In this document: in pieces, positions 1-5,943 of the stretch | How the letters are laid out: each line of letters begins with the position of its first letter | Position numbering within the stretch: position 1 is the first letter of the stretch | DNA from: Haloquadratum sp. J07HQX50 | Lineage (GTDB): Archaea; Halobacteriota; Halobacteria; Halobacteriales; Haloferacaceae | Direction: 5' to 3' | Length of the DNA: 15,826 nt | NCBI GenBank assembly: GCA_000416005.1 | Contig: KE356563.1 | Span: 660,589 to 676,414 of the forward strand | The notes under the pieces: model-generated | Databases searched by the model: none | Told to the model about the DNA's origin: nothing | Seen by the model: the letters and a program-made list of their open reading frames with translations, nothing else | Made by a program: the position numbers and the translations under genes

Positions 1-326
1 GACTATTTACGACACTTCTTCTTGGATTCATTTTCATTGGAGGACAAGTATACGAGTATTATGAATTTATCATTCACGAAGGGTTCACGCTCACCTCCGG
101 GTTCTTTGCGTCGGCTTTCTTTGGGTTGACAGGTCTGCACGGCTTGCACGTGAGTCTGGGCGCTGTGTTACTTGCTGTGGTTATGCTTCGCGCACTGCTT
201 GGACAGTATTCTGCAGATCGACATGTCTCAGTGAGCACTGTATCGATGTATTGGCACTTTGTCGACGTGGTGTGGATATTCCTCGTCGTTGTTCTATACG
301 TTGGAGCAGAGGCACCGAGTATATGA
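1..326 (+). CDS. coxC: Cytochrome c oxidase subunit III, C-terminal part
   Basis: The 5' end lies outside the window; the reading frame (codons from base 3) gives 107 residues to a TGA at 324-326. It shows the last transmembrane helices of subunit III of haem-copper oxidases: a GQVYEYYEF segment, then LTGLHGLHV, and finally the family signature YWHFVDVVWIFL. The conserved His residues of GLHGLHV and YWHFVD are present. Subunit III is a membrane component of the terminal oxidase that reduces oxygen; it carries no redox metal itself. The rest of the oxidase operon probably lies to the left. The next gene starts 42 bases downstream on the same strand. Family identity is secure; which of the several haloarchaeal oxidases it belongs to cannot be told from this fragment. 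Confidence 0.93.
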   Translation, partial: LFTTLLLGFIFIGGQVYEYYEFIIHEGFTLTSGFFASAFFGLTGLHGLHVSLGAVLLAVVMLRALLGQYSADRHVSVSTVSMYWHFVDVVWIFLVVVLYVGAEAPSI

Positions 327-368
327 CAAGAAACCATTAAGAATGAAACAGCCTAAACTCCACTAAGG

Positions 369-593
369 ATGAGCAACTTCACCGAAACTGAAAAACAGAT
401 CGTAAGTTATCTCCGCGAGAGCGTTGCCGCAGGAGAGCAGTACTTTCGAGCAAAGAACATTGCTGATGCGATCGGACTCTCTGCAAAACAGGTGGGATCA
501 AGGCTCCCCCGGTTAGCAGAGAAGACTGACGAGGTGGATATTGAGAAGTGGGGCCGTGCCCGATCAACGACTTGGCGTGTCACCCGCGGGTAG
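369..593 (+). CDS. Small winged-helix-like protein (haloarchaeal, DUF7123-like)
   Basis: A 74-residue protein. Residues 6-22 (TEKQIVSYLRESVAAGE) form a predicted first helix. Residues 28-50 (AKNIADAIGLSAKQVGSRLPRL) look like the helix-turn-helix of a winged helix, and the C-terminal WGRARSTTWRVTR would be the wing. It therefore probably binds DNA, or is a very short regulator of the MarR/ArsR-like fold. I associate it with a haloarchaeal domain of unknown function (DUF7123) from memory, without a search. It follows coxC by 42 bases on the same strand, so co-transcription is possible, although an AT-rich stretch at 335-341 could give it its own promoter. No ligand-binding domain is present. 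Confidence 0.75.
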   Translation: MSNFTETEKQIVSYLRESVAAGEQYFRAKNIADAIGLSAKQVGSRLPRLAEKTDEVDIEKWGRARSTTWRVTRG

Positions 594-673
594 GCCAATG
601 AACCGCTTGACGCTGTGAAGTGCTCTGTTCTTTCTGCCGGATTGTTTTTGACGATACCCACTGAATGATTGGT

Positions 674-1096
674 ATGACTGTTCGTCTACGCCGTGTTTTT
701 GAGTTCGACGCTGACCCCGAGGATATTTGGAGCTTTATCGCTGACCCAGCGAATCGTGCTGAGGCGATAAGCGTCGTCGCTGAGTACGATTTGGATCGGA
801 AGAGCACAGCCGCTACGTGGCATATTGAACTTCCGATTCCGCTTGTTAGTACAACGACGACGGTTGAAACACGTGATGTGTCACGAAATCCGCCTGAGCA
901 CGTCAAATTCATCGGTAAATCAAACGTCTTGCGGGTGAGTGGCGAGCACACGATTGAACCGACTGATGCCGGTGCAAATCTTATCAATGAGTTCGTCGTT
1001 GACGGACGAGTACCAGGTGTTGAGCAGTTTTTCAAGCGGAATCTCGATACAGAGTTATCGAATCTTGAGAGTGCACTCCGCCATGAGGTTGAGTGA
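674..1096 (+). CDS. SRPBCC-superfamily (CoxG/polyketide-cyclase-like) protein
   Basis: A 140-residue protein with the SRPBCC (START/Bet v1-like) layout. It has an N-terminal strand (TVRLRRVFEFDADPEDIW), the helix FIADPANRAEAI, alternating strands including a TTTTVETRDV segment and PPEHVKFIGKSNVLRVSGEH, and a long C-terminal helix (residues about 113-137, VEQFFKRNLDTELSNLESAL). This fold makes a hydrophobic cavity for small lipophilic ligands, but the sequence does not show the ligand. The CoxG subgroup is often found beside oxidase or dehydrogenase genes, which fits the coxC neighbour, but the link is only positional. I chose the ATG at 674 because the domain begins there; an ATG at 665 would add three residues. 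It follows the winged-helix gene by 80 bases. Confidence 0.8.
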   Translation: MTVRLRRVFEFDADPEDIWSFIADPANRAEAISVVAEYDLDRKSTAATWHIELPIPLVSTTTTVETRDVSRNPPEHVKFIGKSNVLRVSGEHTIEPTDAGANLINEFVVDGRVPGVEQFFKRNLDTELSNLESALRHEVE

Positions 1097-1458
1097 ATAC
1101 TCGCTATCGCTCGTCCGTGTCAGATCGTGACTGATGACTCTCACCCTGGAGTTATGACCGGGGGGAGAGAACTGGAGAGTGTAGGAAGTTATCATCGATT
1201 GCGCTGGTGCCTCTCTCTGTGGCTTGCTCAATCTGGATACCCCCTATCTAGCGACCCAACATAATCGAAATTCACAGATAGAAGCTCTTCTTGGATTCAG
1301 TGACCGTTGAGTTTAATTACCTATATCTCTTGGTTACAAATGCCGGCACGACGCTTTTCTCGTCGGACGTCGGCCAATACAGTGCTCGTCGTTACCACAG
1401 ATGTGGGGTCACCTGTGGACTGCCCCTTGCGCCGCACAAAAGGGTTCCTCGTCACCCT
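1097..1458. other. Intergenic region with one GC-rich hairpin
   Basis: These 362 bases lie between two convergent genes. No reading frame here looks coding; an open frame that starts at 1291 on the plus strand runs antisense into the kinase gene and has no halophilic composition. The only structure I see is an inverted repeat at 1342-1374: GCCGGC (1342-1347) against GTCGGC (1369-1374, one G-T wobble) and CGACG (1349-1353) against CGTCG (1361-1365), with small internal bulges. It could be a transcription-end structure between the convergent genes, or part of a small RNA. Nothing else was recognised. Confidence 0.4.
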
Positions 1459-2280
1459 TTAAACGTTGACCTCCGCACCCACATCCTCGGCCATCTTCCT
1501 TATCTCACCTTTCAGAACGGTTGCATTGAAGTCGTGATCCGGTCTGATATTAACGAAGTCGATGAATCGAAGCCCAAAAAGCAATATCTCAGCATCATAC
1601 GATTGCCGCGCCGCAGCGACGGTTTCCTTTTCGCCGAGTATGGCACTTATCGCACCCAATGCAGACGCGACGTCGTATGCTTTCGCCTGCTTGCCACTCC
1701 CTTCGCGTACGCTTGTCGCATCAATGAAGTATACTTCTCCATCAACGAGTAACACATTTTCTGCTTGCAAGTCTCCATGAATGATACCTGACTCATGCAT
1801 CGTCGCAAGCATCCTGAATACCTCTGGTGCATGTTGAGTGACTTGCTCTGTATCAACTGCGCTGAGTGGTTGAAACGTTGGTAAATATTCGAGCATGACA
1901 ACACCAAGTCCATCGATTTCAAACGCATCAACGGGGGTGGGAACATTTAATCCGCTTTCCCGCATCCGTTCCGTTGCTTCTAGTTCGTAGGTTGCCATTT
2001 CATATGGAGTCGAAAAGTGCTGAAAAAATCCCTCGGTTCCTGACGAGAAAGCACCCATATTTCGGCCGGTGGTGAATATGGCGTGTATCAGCGAGTTTTG
2101 CCGCGAGACGATCTTTACGAACCAGCGGCCATTAATTATGAGTGGTGTCGATAGCCAGTTATTAGCCTCCAATTGACGGATGTCGCTTATTTCACAATCA
2201 TAGCGGGTCGCAATCTCTTCGGCTACGAGTTCGATCCGTGACCACTCTACTGTTCCTCGGATAAGTTCACGGACCTCCAT
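1459..2280 (-). CDS. Atypical RIO/Bud32/WaaP-type protein kinase
   Basis: A 273-residue protein with a minimal kinase fold. The likely ATP-anchoring Lys is K56 (RWFVKIV), and a helix-C-like acidic stretch follows at about 92-106 (PYEMATYELEATERMRE). The hinge is near 127-133 (VMLEYLP). The catalytic loop is H168-G-D170-L-Q-A-E-N175, and the metal-binding Asp is D187 (YFIDATS). There is no activation segment or large C-lobe, as in RIO, Bud32 and the Kdo/WaaP kinases. The HGDL..EN loop is closest to that group. Ser/Thr phosphorylation, or an ATPase role, is inference; the substrate is unknown. A TATA-like box lies about 26 bases before the ATG, so the transcript is probably leaderless. The gene faces away from the TnpB element, which sits in its upstream region. 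Confidence 0.78.
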   Translation of the reverse strand: MEVRELIRGTVEWSRIELVAEEIATRYDCEISDIRQLEANNWLSTPLIINGRWFVKIVSRQNSLIHAIFTTGRNMGAFSSGTEGFFQHFSTPYEMATYELEATERMRESGLNVPTPVDAFEIDGLGVVMLEYLPTFQPLSAVDTEQVTQHAPEVFRMLATMHESGIIHGDLQAENVLLVDGEVYFIDATSVREGSGKQAKAYDVASALGAISAILGEKETVAAARQSYDAEILLFGLRFIDFVNIRPDHDFNATVLKGEIRKMAEDVGAEVNV

Positions 2281-2301
2281 GTTACATGTATGTTGCCCGT
2301 C

Positions 2302-2311
2302 AATAAATAGT
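2302..2311 (-). promoter_or_regulatory. TATA-like box for the kinase gene
   Basis: On the minus strand this reads ACTATTTATT. Its centre is about 26 bases upstream of the ATG at 2280, the spacing expected for an archaeal TATA box serving a leaderless transcript. Confidence 0.5.
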
Positions 2312-2541
2312 CTCGTCCAATCGTGTGCCCGTTTTCCCAGAATGAAGCTGAGATTAAGCCAAACATCGTATCACGTATCGTCCGACGCATTGGACGGCCT
2401 GAGGATAGTAATTATACAGAACCAAGGAGAATACCTGCGCCTTGAGCCGCAGGATGAATCCGACAATACCCTCCCCCCCACCGTTCGATTGCTCGACTGG
2501 ATATTCCACACTCAAATCCAAACTTTTAGCTTAGAACGTCG
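2312..2541. other. Unassigned sequence left of the TnpB element
   Basis: This stretch lies between the kinase promoter and the palindrome that probably marks the left end of the mobile element. The plus-strand frame of tnpB stays open through it back to 2279. The predicted peptide there does not resemble TnpB, and TnpB homologues start at MHIHRTYRAKI. It includes a C-run (2471-2479) and no clear repeat. No IS200-type tyrosine transposase (tnpA) is visible. Confidence 0.4.
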
Positions 2542-2555
2542 CATAACGTGTTATG
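2542..2555. repeat. Left-end subterminal palindrome of the TnpB element
   Basis: CATAAC and GTTATG are exact reverse complements separated by GT. The palindrome ends 14 bases before the tnpB start codon at 2570. IS200/IS605 elements carry such imperfect or perfect hairpins just inside each end, where the tyrosine transposase binds single-stranded DNA. The assignment rests on position and symmetry only. Confidence 0.5.
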
Positions 2556-2569
2556 GAAACGTTTCACGA

Positions 2570-3970
2570 ATGCACATCCATCGCACATACCGAGCCAAAA
2601 TCCGTAACCACTCACAAGTGGAACGGATGCTCGACCTGCACGGATGGAGTGCATCAAAACTGTGGAACGTTGCAAACTATTACTCCCGCCAAGTGTGGGA
2701 TGATACGGGCGAGATTCCCGACGATTCGGAGCGAAAAAGCGAGTTGAAAGGTCATGACAACTACGAGGGACTGCATAGCTAGTCCAGTCAGCGCGTTCTG
2801 GAGGAACTCGCTGAAGCCTTCAACTCGTGGTACCGAAAACCCAAGAATGACTCTCGTGCGAATCCGCCCGGCTACCGCAAACGAAAATACGACGACGACC
2901 ACGGCAACCGCGTCCACGAAGAACACCCCCGTAGCACGGTGACGTGGAAGCAGAAAGGCATTCGTCACGATACCAAACACAACCGTGTCCGTCTCTCAAA
3001 GGGGCCAAACCACAAAGACCACCCGCGAGACTGGGACTATATCCTCGTTGAATACGAGACTCGCCCCGAGGTCACGGGTGAGAACCTGCAACAGGTTCGA
3101 GCCGTTTACGACAACTCGAAGGGACGATGGGAAATCCACCTCGTGTGTAAACACGAAGTAGAGACGCCCGACGCTCCCGGTAGTGGGACGGCTGGGATTG
3201 ACCTTGGTGTTTGCAACTTCGCCGGTGTCTCGTACAGCACGGAGGACGCCGAACTGTATCCCGGAAACCGCTTGAAGCAAGACGGCTACTACTTCCCGAA
3301 GGAAATCGCTCAATACGACGACTCGGGAGGTCAAGAAGTCACTCGTCTGCATCACAAGTGGTCGGAGCGCCGCACCCACTTCTTCCACTCCTTAGCGAAG
3401 CACATTGTTGAACAGTGTGTTGAGCGGGGCGTGGGTCGAATCAACGTCGGCAAACTCGCTGGTATCCGTGAGGACGAGAATGGTAACTCGAAGAACTGGG
3501 GGAAACACGGCAATCTCGACTTGCACGGGTGGGCGTTCGACCGCTTCACCAAGGTTCTCACCTACAAGGCGAAGGTCGAGGGCGTCGATGTCGTAGAGGT
3601 GCCTGAGTGGAACACGAGTCAGACGTGTTGCGTCTGCGGTCGAGATAGAGAAGACGAGAGTCAGCGTGTCGAACGTGGCTTGTACGTGTGTAAGCCGTGT
3701 GATACGGCGTTCAACGCTGACGTGAACGGGGCGGAAAACATTCGTCTCAACATCAACACCGGAAGTAACTCCGAGTCTTCGGCCAGTTTGGACGCAGATA
3801 CGAGTACCGGCTGGTTGGCACAGCCAGCAGTCTCCCTTCATGAGTTGTCCAGCGGATTCCAACCGCAGGAACAAGTGGTAGACTGCAAACTCTCAGATCC
3901 CACCGCTCGGGATTCCCGCGTTGACGAGACCGAAGGTCTCGTTCGCACACCAGAAATCTCCGATTTCTGA
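2570..3970 (+). pseudogene. tnpB: RNA-guided endonuclease TnpB, interrupted by one in-frame amber codon
   Basis: The frame is continuous from the ATG at 2570 to the TGA at 3968-3970 (466 residues) except for one TAG at codon 71 (2780-2782). It sits in the conserved segment GLHS-stop-SSQRVLEELAEAF, where relatives have Gln, so CAG to TAG is the likely change. Before it lie YRAKIRNHSQVERMLDLHGW and SASKLWNVANYYSRQVWD. After it come the RuvC-I Asp D211 (AGIDLGV), the RuvC-II region NVGKLAGIRED (299-302 is IRED-like), a four-Cys zinc ribbon (C353, C356, C374, C377) and the RuvC-III Asp D384 (NADVNGAENI). The intact enzyme is a guide-RNA-directed DNA nuclease that favours retention of the element. 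A GTG at 2939 could restart translation, but would lose the N-terminal 123 residues. All ten Asp codons between 3002 and 3330 are GAC, unlike the mixed usage of nearby genes. Confidence 0.9.
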
Positions 3971-4000
3971 GGGCGTCTTCAGGCGCGGGAGGATGTCAAA
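3890..4000 (+). ncRNA. Probable omega RNA (reRNA) scaffold / right end of the TnpB element
   Basis: The 3' end of tnpB and the bases after it contain four consecutive stem-loops: ATCCC/GGGAT (3897-3913), CGAGACC-gaa-GGTCTCG (3925-3941), AGAAATC-tcc-GATTTCT (3952-3968, extendable by one pair to 3951-3969) and GCGTC-ttca-GGCGC with one G-T pair (3973-3986). In characterised IS200/IS605 systems the omega RNA is made from the tnpB 3' end plus the right end, and its guide is the flanking DNA just beyond the element. By analogy the guide would begin near 4000 (CGTTAGATGGGTTGG). The structures are directly visible; the RNA itself and its ends are inferred. Confidence 0.5.
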
Positions 4001-4032
4001 CGTTAGATGGGTTGGATGTGTCCCTCTTTTGA

Positions 4033-4049
4033 CTCTTGTTCGTCAAGAG
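4033..4049. repeat. Hairpin CTCTTG/CAAGAG right of the TnpB element
   Basis: A six-base perfect stem (CTCTTG 4033-4038, CAAGAG 4044-4049) with loop TTCGT. An alternative longer pairing, CTCTTTTGA (about 4024-4032) with TCAAGAGAG (4043-4051), has one mismatch. It lies outside the presumed element end, in the 3' flank of both tnpB and the convergent usp gene, so a transcription-end role is possible. Confidence 0.35.
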
Positions 4050-4097
4050 AGAAGTAGGAGTCCTGTCCTCGAATTAACATAAATCCCAAACTGACAC

Positions 4098-4121
4098 GAA
4101 CTATCATCCTGGTGATAGTTC
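4098..4121 (-). terminator. Strong inverted repeat after the universal stress protein gene
   Basis: GAACTATCA (4098-4106) and TGATAGTTC (4113-4121) are exact reverse complements around a six-base centre. The repeat lies 30 bases beyond the stop codon of the minus-strand usp gene. No long T-run follows it on that strand, so it is not a classic archaeal poly-T terminator. It may instead stabilise the 3' end or be a protein-binding site. Confidence 0.35.
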
Positions 4122-4150
4122 AAAGGAGATCGCCAAGACAGTCTGTGCAG

Positions 4151-4588
4151 TCATTCCTCAGCGTTTCGGATCGTGAGCACAGGGACTGGTGATTGCCTAA
4201 CCGTTCTCTCAGTTACACTCCCGAGGAGATACCGGTGTAGCCCAGTTCGCCCATGGGTACCCATTACAATGAGGTCAAGATCGTTCTCTTCTGCATAGTC
4301 AATGATTGCAGTATCGGGAATGCCAGTGATAACCTCCGTCTGAACAGTTAGTCCTTCGCTCGCTGCCTCGTCGGCAGCCTCACTGACAACCCCTTCTGCC
4401 TGCTCTTGCAGTGTTGACTCAATTTGCGCTGGTGAGACAGCAGGTGATCCATGGCTAATATTTCTGGAATCGACAACTGACAGCAGATGTAGACTTGCAT
4501 CATACTGCTGAGCGATGTCTGTTGCATGTTCGACAGCGGCACTCGCACACGCACTACCGTCGGTTGGAACGACGATTCGTTCGTACAT
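4151..4588 (-). CDS. Universal stress protein (UspA family)
   Basis: A 145-residue single-domain Usp, the usual length. The N-terminus MYERIVVPTDGSACASAAVEH is the first strand and loop, with D10 at the nucleotide site. The ATP-binding signature G-2x-G-9x-G-[ST] is complete: G110, G113, G123, S124 (within GTHGRTGLHRYLLGSVTE). The last strand is SPVPVLTIR. Proteins of this type are soluble dimers that bind ATP or related nucleotides and help in stress survival; the precise role of any one haloarchaeal copy is rarely known. A TATA-like box lies 26 bases before the ATG. It is a single gene convergent with the TnpB element and followed by a strong inverted repeat. Confidence 0.93.
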   Translation of the reverse strand: MYERIVVPTDGSACASAAVEHATDIAQQYDASLHLLSVVDSRNISHGSPAVSPAQIESTLQEQAEGVVSEAADEAASEGLTVQTEVITGIPDTAIIDYAEENDLDLIVMGTHGRTGLHRYLLGSVTERTVRQSPVPVLTIRNAEE

Positions 4589-4609
4589 AGCAAATCAATT
4601 TTGGAGACA

Positions 4610-4618
4610 AATAATAAA
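4610..4618 (-). promoter_or_regulatory. TATA-like box for the usp gene
   Basis: The minus strand reads TTTATTATT, centred 26 bases upstream of the ATG at 4588. This matches the spacing of leaderless archaeal promoters. Confidence 0.55.
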
Positions 4619-4788
4619 TGTACGTGCTCGTGAGGAAACCATATCTATCATTGGTGACGCTTTCAACGTCGATCAAGGAGTCCAACTTCTACTTTAGCGG
4701 GTCCTATCGACCTTCACCTGCGTTTCCGCACATAAACCTAACCTCGCCTATTATGATACAGGCGTTTACAATTATTCTGTTCCCCTGA

Positions 4789-5261
4789 CGTGAGTCGTCG
4801 GCGTTCGCGGTCAAGTATGAGGACTTCAGCAAATTCGAGGGGGACCCCCCCGATTTCAAGGAGCGGACAGAGTGAGTGAGTAGGTTGAGGAGGAAACCAA
4901 CATGACATAATACAATCGATACACTGCGACCGACTCCCGAACGTTCAAATACCGTTTCCCTTCGTCTAAATGGTGGGTGTGCGTCGAACCGCCGTCGTGA
5001 AACTCGCTGGGCAACGCGACGCATCCACCGAACCGGCGGCGAGGAATACCTGTACTGCGCGAACCGCTGACCACTGAGGTGTTGTCCAAGACGCCGTTCA
5101 CCGAGTGTAAAACCCACGGCAGGCACTTCCTGCCGTTGAGCGTTGTTTTGTATATGATTGGGGTATTCGTCGTGAGCCTGTGGCTGGTGATTTGCTGGCT
5201 GCCCCACAGAAACTTCATACCAGTTCGTGGAGAAGTACAGAGTCAGCGCTGCTTATTCTAA
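4789..5261 (+). pseudogene. Decayed coding relic, possibly a transposase C-terminus
   Basis: Three pieces read as genuine halophile protein with C/G-rich third positions but in shifting frames and with stops. Frame 1, 4789-4875: a piece containing SSAFAVKYEDFSKFEGDPPD, ending in TGA. Frame 3, 4911-5000: a piece containing DSRTFKYRFPSSKWWV, ending in TGA. The same frame is then open from 5001 to 5261 and contains TTEVLSKTPFTECKTHGRHF followed by a hydrophobic stretch (LSVVLYMIGVFVVSLWLVI). A hydrophobic LYxx...LWLLV tail after a T-S/K-T segment is common at the C-terminus of IS4-like transposases, which is why I suggest one, but I did not recognise a specific family and could not find terminal inverted repeats. 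Strong hairpins inside (4831-4856 and 5116-5136) are partly a by-product of this coding sequence. Confidence 0.35.
5116..5136. repeat. Perfect hairpin ACGGCAGG/CCTGCCGT
   Basis: ACGGCAGG (5116-5123) and CCTGCCGT (5129-5136) pair perfectly around the loop CACTT. It lies inside the decayed relic. It may be chance within coding sequence, or a recombination or terminator structure. Confidence 0.35.
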
Positions 5262-5577
5262 GTGTGTCTGTAGTCGTCTATCGCATCGGGCATTTTTTTG
5301 AGCTGAACCACCTCTATGTTGAGCGGTCCGGGAGACGAATTCGGAGTCATCACGGCACTAATTTCCGGATACGACCTTCTGATATCTGTCTTGGCTACTT
5401 GTGAATTATTCCTCGTATATGATGTTAACTCTGGATAACGAGGTGGTTCGTCGTGATTCGCTATGATCCGATAGCTCACTGTGTTTCTGTTTGTCTCCGT
5501 CACTCACAGTTACCGTTGGACGTTTTCAGCATTTGCAGCGCAAGAGAACTCAGTATTCATCTAATCGTAAACGGAGC
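5262..5577. other. Gene-poor stretch upstream of the zinc-finger gene
   Basis: An 81-codon open frame on the minus strand (5258-5503) crosses this stretch, but its peptide (it includes VVQLKKMPDAIDD) matches nothing I know, has no promoter and starts at a poorly placed ATG. I regard it as unsupported. No repeat or RNA gene was recognised. Confidence 0.35.
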
Positions 5578-5586
5578 TAAAATATA
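5578..5586 (+). promoter_or_regulatory. TATA-like box for the small zinc-finger gene
   Basis: TAAAATATA lies centred 29 bases upstream of the ATG at 5611, consistent with a leaderless or nearly leaderless transcript. The bases between it and the ATG are AT-rich (CTATTTTTATCAATA). Confidence 0.6.
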
Positions 5587-5610
5587 CCCGACTCTCTATT
5601 TTTATCAATA

Positions 5611-5793
5611 ATGGTAGATCCCACCTCTGATCTCGGAGAGGATGTCGATGAGGAAACAGCACCACGGTGTGCTAACTGTGATTCACCTATCGTCCACGAA
5701 ACGACTCATCAGGTGGTTACGTGGGTTGAGGATGGGTCTGCGCAACATCTGCACTTTTGCTCTGCAGAGTGTCGGGAAGTGTATCAAAACTGA
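5611..5793 (+). CDS. Small four-Cys zinc-finger protein (haloarchaeal, DUF7576-like)
   Basis: A 60-residue acidic protein. A short disordered acidic N-terminus (residues 1-18) is followed by a treble-clef-like metal site: C20-x-x-C23 and, after the hairpin HQVVTWVEDG, H46-x-H48-F-C50-x3-C54. The pattern CANCDSPI ... LHFCSAEC is that of many tiny haloarchaeal zinc-binding proteins, and I connect it from memory with DUF7576. Zinc binding is a good inference; the function (protein or nucleic-acid contact) is unknown. It has its own good TATA box and is the only intact gene between 4600 and 6270, within a zone of decayed elements. Confidence 0.82.
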   Translation: MVDPTSDLGEDVDEETAPRCANCDSPIVHETTHQVVTWVEDGSAQHLHFCSAECREVYQN

Positions 5794-5854
5794 TGCTCTG
5801 AGCTAATAAAATCTACAGAAGAGCAGGGCGAGTACCTCGGCTTTGTTCCTGATT

Positions 5855-5917
5855 GGAAATCGAAGATTTCCGCTTTCGTTCTCGCAGTGACGCTTTGAGT
5901 CTCAAACCACGTGAGAC
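5855..5917. repeat. Two tandem hairpins resembling a TnpB right end
   Basis: GGAAATC-gaa-GATTTCC (5855-5871) is a perfect seven-base stem, and GTCTCA-aaccacg-TGAGAC (5899-5917) is a perfect six-base stem. The first shares GAAATC...GATTTC with the third stem of the TnpB right end at 3952-3968, and the second resembles its GAGACC/GGTCTC stem. This suggests a relic of another element's end, but the order and spacing differ. Confidence 0.35.
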
Positions 5918-5943
5918 GGTGGAGCCGACATGAAGATTCCTGA

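Larger units (their letters stand above)
2535..4000 (+). mobile_element. TnpB-only IS200/IS605-family element (IS1341 type)
   Basis: The element holds one gene, tnpB, flanked by subterminal palindromes and lacking tnpA, as in many haloarchaeal IS1341-type insertions. On the left is the perfect palindrome CATAAC-GT-GTTATG (2542-2555). On the right is a chain of hairpins followed by GGGAGGATGTCAA (3987-3999), an end sequence I know from other haloarchaeal copies. These elements make no terminal inverted repeats and no target duplication, so the exact ends cannot be read from one copy and are approximate to about 10-20 bases. Without tnpA it would depend on a transposase supplied in trans. Third codon positions are richer in C/G than in neighbouring genes, suggesting recent arrival. 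Confidence 0.72.

Noticed and set aside
17..30. A 14-base match (TCTTCTTGGATTCA) between coxC and 1286-1299
   Set aside because: One match of this length is close to what chance gives in 15.8 kb, and the flanks do not extend it.
1291..1752. 153-codon plus-strand open frame
   Set aside because: It overlaps the kinase gene in antisense, lacks halophilic amino-acid composition and has no promoter; the minus-strand kinase has complete catalytic motifs.
2780..2782. Pyrrolysine at the TAG in tnpB
   Set aside because: Pyrrolysine use is known mainly in methanogens with pylTSBCD genes; homologues carry Gln here, and CAG to TAG is a single transition.
4704..5207. 167-codon minus-strand open frame
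   Set aside because: The peptide is Arg-rich and lacks halophile acidity. The plus strand of the same stretch shows better coding composition, so it is most likely a shadow of the decayed relic.
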